Source: Oidiodendron maius Zn
Taxonomy: Eukaryota; Ascomycota; Leotiomycetes; Myxotrichaceae
Assembly: GCA_000827325.1 (NCBI GenBank)
Contig: KN832873.1
Span: 820,245-884,244 of the forward strand
DNA length: 64,000 nucleotides
Direction: 5' to 3'
Below are positions 57,008 through 64,000 of this stretch, piece by piece; the first letter of the stretch is position 1, and the number at the start of each line of letters is the position of its first letter. The notes beneath the pieces are model-generated. The model searched no databases, was not told the DNA's origin, and saw only the letters and a list, made by a program, of their open reading frames with translations. Made by a program: the position numbers and the translations under genes.

Positions 57008-57415
57008 ATGTGTGATTATACACAGGTCGAATACGAATGCGGGCACCTCCGGTTTATCGTCCGGGCATGGTGTACGAATTACGAGACGACACATCGACGT
57101 TGCCCGCCAACCGTCGTGGCTCTTGAATTTCGGTACGTACACTCCCCTTCACTTAAAAACCCTAGTTCGTTCTCTCCCTTGTACCTGCAGCAGGAGCTGA
57201 CCTGTGCTGTGCGTGATATCTAGGCTGGACCAACGTTGTGGTACGTTTTTGAGCACATTCCCCTCACCTGCATGAAAGCTCTCTCTTTTCCCTCCTGTTA
57301 CGCCACCAAAGATTTTTGGAAAGCTGAAAATAACCCTCGAGCAGGGGACTGTCGAGCGCCAGCTATGGCACCGACCTGGATTGGACACCCAAAACCTTCA
57401 CGAATCTCCACGTAA
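57008..57415 (+). CDS. Small conserved cysteine-rich fungal protein (MCDYTQVE type)
   Basis: Exons 57008-57132, 57224-57240 and 57345-57415 give 70 residues. The middle exon is only 17 nt, and splicing it in yields the conserved join EFRLDQRCGDCR. The start MCDYTQVEYECGH and later RAWCTNYETTHRRCPP belong to a family common in Pezizomycotina. Potential metal ligands are C2, C11, H13, C22, C32, C47 and C50 (CGDC at 47-50), suggesting a small zinc-binding fold. There is no signal peptide or membrane segment, so it is probably cytosolic or nuclear. Function is unknown. It is the only supported gene in a 7.6-kb stretch, with unusually long CT-rich DNA before it. Confidence 0.8.
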
Positions 57416-60400
57416 GGGGACCTATCCAGGATTAACAGAATGTGCAAGGGAATAACGGGACCATCTACTGGACAACATACTCATCTATGTCTGAGAGAAG
57501 ATCAATCTTGTGAAGCGGGGTCCACACCCCTCGGCTGGCGGCATCCGTAGGAATTGTTTTCTCTCTATCTAGCACGGACGGAAATGGGAGGCCTCTCTCG
57601 AGGCGTTTCAGGGACCTGGGCAATGGGTATTCGGTTTGGGGCGGACTCATCGGAACGGGGACTGGGTAGGCTTGCTTGCGGAAATAAAGTTCTCGTATTG
57701 TGGTTATGGGCGTAGGGACTGTAGGAAAGGATCGGAAAGGAGTTCTGGGCTGTACATAACGAATTTCAGTCGTGGTTGGCAATTTAATGGATGATATCTC
57801 CATCTCGACCTCTTCTCCTTACCCGCCTACGTCGCCGTGTGGCAGCACCGAGGGACCATTGACCAGGAAGATGCGACGAGAAATCTAGACCAGAGGATAC
57901 AGATACTGCACGGGTGGTTGCAATGCAGATGCCTGTGGCCGTCGCACTGACACTTGCATCCGGTCCTTGCAGATGAGAGCCGGATCAGAAGCTCAGCGAT
58001 ACACTGGCCTTGCAATAAGGCATAACATATGATGATTATGCCTTACCTCACATGCCCTGCGAGTGACACCACAACTTCGCGGTCTCTTCATTGCGCAACA
58101 TCCTCACTTATCTCTTTTTCTTATCTCCTATCCCACTCTTGGCTACATTGCCGGACGCCTCGGGGGTTTGCAGCCCGTGCGGCCTCCACGCAGCGGTCGG
58201 GTCGGGTCGGTGAAACCATGCTCCCGCTCCGTGCGGAGACTGGATACATGTAAGGAATCGTGGTCGAGACAGCTAACAGGCCGACCAAAAACATGTTACA
58301 CCAAACTACAGAAGACTCCCGCCCACCTATAGTAAGAACGGAGACCCTACGTACCGTGCAAAAGGACCGTACATATCTGACACTCGGCCCAAGGGCTGGG
58401 GAAATTCTCCGGGTGGCTTTCCTCCCCCATTGCTCTCCGTTCCGCCACGGCTTGGGTCATGAGTGCCGGCCACTGGTATTGTGACTGTACCTCAGCCATT
58501 GGTTTTCCCTTCCTCGTACGCGTGATCCTCAAACTCGAAAGGTAGAAGTACTGCTGCAATCTGCTTAATATCCTATCTCCTAGTCCTTCCAGGTGGCCAA
58601 TCAGCAATTGCAGAGGCGCGGGATGGACGGGGAAGTGCCCTGGAGGCGAGCGTGGAGAGAGGGATGGCGCGCACCGCGCACCAGCAGATGAGAGGCGGGC
58701 GTAACGGCTTGTTGGGGGGCACATGCCAGAGAGTGGGATGTGTGATTCAAGGAAACTGGAACTGTGCCGTCTCGTTTCATCGTCCAGTCTCCGCCCTGGC
58801 TAATGTTTCTTTTCCTGTGGTCTCTCCCCTCTCTCCGTGAAGTTGTGATGTTGCACGCTGTCGATGTGACGGTACACTGCAGAGGTACCTCGCAAAGTAC
58901 CACAGCTGTACATGGTACCACGCAGCTCAGCTCGGTTTCGGCGCTCGGAACCATCTCACGCCAAGTATCTCGCGCTTCCCATCCCGATAGTCTGGCACCG
59001 GCTCGGACTGGTGGGGCCGGCATTTCAGGGCCTGGTCCTGATGTCTCTCCGAACTCATGTCTGATGCAAAAACTGATCGAGATCCCAAAATCCACCATCC
59101 AATCCAACCCCAACATCCTGATACCTCAAGAGGTGTCAGAATCAAAACTGCGGACGATTTCCTCTCTTTGTCGTCAACTTGCGAGCCTCAATGTCTCCTG
59201 TCCCCACTTCTCGAAAACAGAAAATCGCTCCCGGATGCGTAAGATCGGTGTGTGGAACTCTCCGCCCAGCCACGCCAATCAATGCCAATCAATGCCAATT
59301 AATCGGCGATACCAAATATCCACGTTCTGTATTGTAACGGTACTCAAGCCTAGGGAGGGCGGGGCAATAATAAGAAACCCCATACTGTAGCAACATCGTT
59401 CCTCCTGCCCACTCGAACATCTGAGAAACATCCCCATATCTATCTCCAAGCCATGACGGCGGTGGCTAGCTGTATGTCATGCACTTATGCACTCTACCTA
59501 CGCCATCCACGAATCCGACGGCTAGTCTCCGCAACCTGTCATATTGCGCCTGGCCAATATATCAGAAACAATAGTCAGTAAAAATGATTTAAGCTTTTCG
59601 AGGTATCACATTTTTTGCCGCTGCCGCTAGCTACATGGCGGCCATGTGAGACATCACACGCACACCCATCTAGCCAGCCCCCTTCCGCGTTAATTCCTTC
59701 CCCCAGATCCTTCCAATCCTCCAGATCGCGATGAGCTGGGTGATCGGTGATCGGTGATCTATGATTTGGCTTGCATGGCTTTTTTCATGCAAGTGCAGCG
59801 AGTTCATTTACCTAAGACGGTAAGCAGGCAGTTCTATATCGGGACTTGAGGCTTGGAGGCTTGCAGGCTAGAGAGTCTGGAACTTGTGTGACGGATCCCG
59901 CGGGAGCTTGGAGTGTCTGCTAAGTAGTTTTAAGTCCAATGCGCCGAGACGGAGCGTACATATGTAATGTGCCATTTATGAGCAAGATTCAAAGAAGAGT
60001 TGAGAATCAGAAGGAAAGCAAAAGTATCGATCTCGATCAGTCGTAAGACTGCATACGTACAAGTATACATGTATGTAGTCTGGTTGGAGAGAGACTAGTC
60101 CTGTAAGTCCTCGGAACGGAACTGGCTGGTGGCTGGGGTATTGGGAATGAAGTATCCTGATAGCAAAATTGAAAGTATCGACAAAGGAATATATTGAGTC
60201 AGGTAACACAACGAGAGGAGATCAAGGAATGGACCAAAACAGCATTGCATTAGAATCGCCCTCAAGTTATTAAGCACGTGATATATAAATTATACACTTT
60301 ATCCCAGCGAAGCAAAGGAAAAGATCATGTATCGTGATTGTCCATAAAGCATATCATGTCATCTATCCACAGAGGCATGTCCTCGCCCGTTCCCCCATCC

Positions 60401-60578
60401 CAAAGCATAGAAGCCGATGCCCGTCAACACCAGGAGCAGAATATATGAAGGGGAGAACAGGACAACCCAAGAAAGTTACGGTTTGCAAAATGCTCAGAGC
60501 TCATGCGCGCCTGGAATGCCTCTCTCTCAAACCGTTGCTGGGTATCATATATACACGCCAAAAACCCCGCATTCAAAA
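57416..60578. other. 3.2-kb gene-poor region between the CxxC gene and STU2
   Basis: No gene is supported. A minus-strand open frame from an ATG at 57803 to 57465 (112 residues, Pro/Arg-rich) has no recognised domain. A cluster of GTAC palindromes lies at 58871-58920. The region from 59.4 kb on is AT-richer, with stops in all frames. Confidence 0.5.
58871..58920. promoter_or_regulatory. Cluster of GTAC-centred palindromes
   Basis: Within 50 bp there are AGGTACCT (58883-58890), TGTACA (58907-58912) and TGGTACCA (58913-58920), plus GGTAC and AGTACC half-sites. It looks like a multi-site operator, but no gene start is close and the factor is unknown. Confidence 0.3.
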
Positions 60579-63489
60579 TTAGTTGCGATTAATTCCTTGT
60601 CGAGCCTGTTGAGATTTATGTTAGTTTCATGTAGGTAGGCGTGTTTTGGGGTTTAGGGAATAAGCTACCTTCATCTGCTCAATTTTTGCTTTCAATGCGT
60701 TGGTTACTTCGGCGGCTCTCTTCCAGGACTCGACCGGTTGAACATTTGCGGCGCCATTGCCGTCTTGCTTGCCTGCGAAGATGTAGTTAGTAGCTGTATC
60801 TGGTAAAGCAATGTGAACATCCTTACTGGAATTTTCCATGGCGCTGCTGTAATTCGGAGGAGCAGGGCTGCCCCGCCCACTCCCGCTCGCCGCACTAGTT
60901 CTGCCAGTCCTGCCAATGTCCTGGCTGGTCTTGGTCCGCCCATATTGTGCCGCCAGCGCATCGCCACTGTTCTCCTTCTCCTCGCTCAGGGCAGAGTTGA
61001 ATGACAGGCGAGTTCGGCTGGGATAGGCAGTGCGAGCATTGTCTTGGGGAGCGCCATAAATGCCTGTATCACGATAGATACCGGCACTGTCAGTCGCAGA
61101 CTCCCGGCCAGGGCTGGCCAAGGATGTGGTGTTGGCACGCTCTTCTCTAGTGAGGGCCCGTTTTAATCTTTCCATCTCGCGGCGTAGCTGCCCGCACATG
61201 GCTTCCGCTGCTTCACAGTCTGATCGGGCACGCACGAGCTGCGTTTCCTTCGCTTTGATAGACAGGACATCTCGAGTATGGTCCTCAATCAGTTGGGCAT
61301 TTTGGTTCTTTAGTTCTTGAACCTCAGAGTTTAGACGAGAGCGCTCCTGCCGCAGATCATCAGCCTGTCTGATCAGCCGCTCCTTGTCGAGTCGGAGCTC
61401 TTCTAATTCAGCTCGTTCAAGGGCAGTGAGACCAGAGTTGGGTGGCGGTGATATTGAAGAGGCTGCTGCTGCAGGTGCTGGAGCAGGAGCGGCTTTGGCT
61501 AGGGAGCGACCTGCTAGCCCGCGGCCAAGGGCAAGACGAGGTGGCGCCGGTCCGTCCTCTTCTGGTGGGGTTTGTGATGGTGGTCGTCGAGGGGATGCAG
61601 TTGGTGGGGCTCCGCCAGGTCCTGGTAGAGTTCGCTTCATAGGGGCTTTCAAACCCGCTCCTGGCGCCGCCAAGCTTGAAGGCTTCGGCAGACCAAGTTT
61701 GGATCCGGGAATACTCCTGGCTGTGGGTTGAGGAGCTAGAGACCCCTGTTCTTGTGGTTGTGGGCTCGGCGCTGTAGTGGCCTTCTTTGGTGCTGGCTTC
61801 TTCGCCACGACCTTCTTCGGGGCGGCTGCTGGTGCAGCTGCTCTTGGGGTTGGCGCTGGTGCAGCTTTCGGCTTATCCTTGGCCTTGACTTCCGCAGTGT
61901 CAAAATACTCTTTAATCTTGGTCTTTCTGATATCATCTAACCCCTCAAGATGCGGCCCCATAGCACGCTCACCCATAATCTTCATGACAGTGCCAAGAAC
62001 CTCTGCCCCGCCAGATCTGAGAACTTCGACTGACTCGGAGAGCAGCTTCTTGGCGGCTTCCGCAATCGAGGTTACCTCCGTCTTCGATGGAGCGTTCCTC
62101 GTATTCTTGAGACATCGAATCAAGAATTTCATCGTTCCCTCCTTTACTTGCGGATTCTTGTGCTTAAGAAATTCGATTGTGTCCTCCAGGACTTCTGACA
62201 GGCTGGTGGCGATGAAGACTTGGTCCAAAGCAGCACCAAGGGCGTCAGACACCGAAGCCTTCTTCTCCTTCAATCTCTCCATGATAGGACTCGTCACAAT
62301 GGATCGATACTTTCCAAAGGACTTTCTTATCCCCTTGGCAAGTACTTCTATGCATTGCGCCGCCTGAGTGACAACGGCGATATTGGCATCTTTCATGCAT
62401 TTTGCGAGTGCCCGAGTGATCTCAGCAAAGTCCCCATCCTTGATCCTAGGGACATTCAGAGTCGCATAAAGGGCCTCGAGTGCTTCTTTCCTTTCCTTCC
62501 ATTTTGCTGATGCCAGTTGCTCGTGGAAGTCTGAGGCAACCTTCGAGAGCACATCTTGGGGTTCGGCCAGGTCAAAAGCATCGATTTCCACCCCATCTCC
62601 CTCAGCTTCCTCTTCCTCTTCTGCACCTCCCGCTCCTGGAGGTGGGGCACGGGCCATCGCAGCCTGTTGTGATCGTAGATACCGCTCTTGTTTTGGTGCT
62701 GGCTCTGATTTGATCTTCTCGAACTGGGCTTCCATCTCCGTCTGTTGTGTCGGTTTGAGGTCATTCCAGAACATAGGTTTCATTGCCTCTCTCAGCCATC
62801 TGTAAAACTCAACAGCCAGATTCGTAGCCTCCGCGCGCACATTCTTATCTGCGTGTCCAAATACCTTGGGAAGGAGTTTGAGGACGGGTTTGGGATCCAC
62901 CGTTTTGCAGCCATAGCTATGATATGTAGCAGTCAATGCTGCTAATGTCGCAGCTATGATTTTGGGTTGCTTATTCGAGAGAGCGGGAAGGAGATCGTCA
63001 ATGATTGGAGCGGGGGTATCTAATTCTATGTATAATAAGATGGCTTCGAGAGAGGAGGCTTTCGTGGCTGCCCTCGTAGAGGCAAGACCCTTCTCAACTA
63101 TGGGGCCTATTGTACTTCCCCGGGTTCTTTCATTGTCAGCGCATGCCCATATAATAGATTCCAAATGACAAACCTCGTGCAGCCCTCACGGCCACCAAAC
63201 TTTAGGAAAGCACATAATGCCGCAATACCCTCCTGCTGAGCTGCAACGTTAGAATCTGCCACAGCGCCCTTCCAAAGACTCGGCTCATTTAAGAAGGGCC
63301 GGAATGCAGGATCGTGCTCGTCCGGGGTAACCTCGAATTGTTTTGCGGCATCTTCATAGGCGCCTTTGCGAACTTTCCAGATCTGCTCAAGTCAGCCCTA
63401 TACCCACCCTCTCCACACGCTTCAGTCACCTTGTGTGTAAATCGCTCCGTTAACGGCAAAGAGCTATAGTCTTCTTCCTGGTCCGCCAT
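60579..63489 (-). CDS. stu2: XMAP215/Stu2-family microtubule polymerase (TOG protein)
   Basis: Microtubule plus-end and spindle-pole polymerase (yeast Stu2, fission yeast Alp14, Aspergillus AlpA). Exons are 63489-63430, 63382-63174, 63126-60669 and 60605-60579, giving 917 residues. TOG1 begins at the N-terminus (LTERFTHKIWKVRKGAYEDA) and TOG2 near 285 (SAKWKERKEALEALYATL, FLKHKNPQVKEGTMKFLIRC), each a HEAT array binding tubulin. A Lys/Ala/Pro-rich basic linker follows (KKVVAKKPAPKKATTAP), then a coiled coil (ALERAELEELRLDKERLIRQ onward) for dimerisation, and a C-terminal helix (VTNALKAKIEQMK). The two-TOG layout is typical of fungi. The last exon adds only eight residues (ARQGINRN); if the last intron is retained the protein ends 14 residues after MK, at a stop at 60627. 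Confidence 0.94.
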
Positions 63490-64000
63490 GCTGGGCGCGG
63501 GTGCCGGAGCCTTGATAGGAAGGGTTCGTCGAGGCCGGCGGAGAACTGCCACACAGCGGGTTAGCCCTGGAATCCAGCTCATGATTGAGAATATGTAGGC
63601 CCCTGGAAGACAAGGAAAAAAAGGACTCCAGGAGATGTATAGGGCTCTTAGGGTATCCAGGGCGCACAAAGGGCGAGCATCGCGTTACATACCTGAGGAG
63701 AGTTGTCAATTTATCCCCGCGCATGCAATGAAAAGAGGCGGACAATGAGCAGCAGAGCTAGATGGAATGTGAGTTGTATATGGGCGGACACAGTTGGGAG
63801 GCCGTGCACAGTCGGACACCAGCGCGGATCGTTCAAGATGATGTAAGGTCTGTTTGTGTTTGTGCCCAAAAATTGCAAACGGACAATAGTGATGATGATG
63901 CGGTCGTGTGTTGATGGCCGTTCGCCAAATGTCGCTGTTGCCCACTTTTCGCTGGTCACCACGGCGACCCCCTGCATATCAAACCACACAGGGCAAAATC
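63490..64000. other. Upstream region of STU2
   Basis: Promoter side of STU2 up to the window edge. No further gene was recognised. Confidence 0.45.

Noticed and set aside
57465-57803. Minus-strand ATG-led frame of 112 codons
   Set aside because: No recognised domain or neighbouring splice structure. It lies in the 3' flank of the CxxC gene and is better explained by chance.
1-64000. Transposons, LTR elements, viral remnants, tRNA and rRNA genes
   Set aside because: No long terminal or inverted repeats, transposase or polymerase motifs, or GGTTCGAATCC-type tRNA B boxes in a cloverleaf context were seen by eye.

Overview
The window is nuclear DNA of a filamentous ascomycete (Pezizomycotina). 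The signs are short introns (mostly 46-67 nt) with GTAAGT-like donors and CTAAC-like branch sites, closely spaced genes on both strands, and fungus-restricted families: a Zn2Cys6 regulator, a GPI-type wall protein, a lipase-NACHT-ankyrin NLR, a DUF7025 AAA ATPase, Cdc24 with a PB1 domain, and the SIT4-associated protein family. All gene models were spliced by hand from the sequence. No rRNA, tRNA, CRISPR array, transposon or retroelement was recognised.

Left part, 1-15 kb, is accessory in character. It holds a DHA2-type MFS transporter, a membrane-anchored caspase-like protein fused in one reading frame to a glycerophosphocholine acyltransferase (GPCAT/Gpc1), a GMC oxidoreductase stopped by a single in-frame TAA, a short-chain dehydrogenase, and an NLR with an alpha/beta-hydrolase N-terminus and near-identical 99-bp ankyrin repeats. 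The caspase-GPCAT fusion is the most striking object here: I know of no described protein joining a caspase-type protease to a phospholipid-synthesising membrane enzyme. It lies about 4 kb from an NLR whose effector domain is lipase-like.

Middle part, 15-23 kb. A long gene-free promoter region leads to a tiny GPI-anchored wall protein. It is followed by a head-to-head pair, an AAA+ ATPase and a DUF7708-type STAND-like protein, whose start codons are only 68 bp apart.

Right part, 23-64 kb, is core genome: a centrosomin-motif protein, hemerythrin-like protein, mitochondrial DNAJC28-like protein, Zn2Cys6 factor, ESCRT-III VPS60, SIT4-phosphatase-associated protein, Golgi-type glycosyltransferase, F-box/WD40 protein, CDC24, MRP10, a large basic nuclear protein of unknown role, and the XMAP215 protein STU2. 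Several pairs are divergent and share promoters. Between 53 and 60.6 kb there is a 7.6-kb stretch whose only supported gene is a 70-residue cysteine-rich protein; the flanks carry G-rich and GTAC-palindromic sequence.
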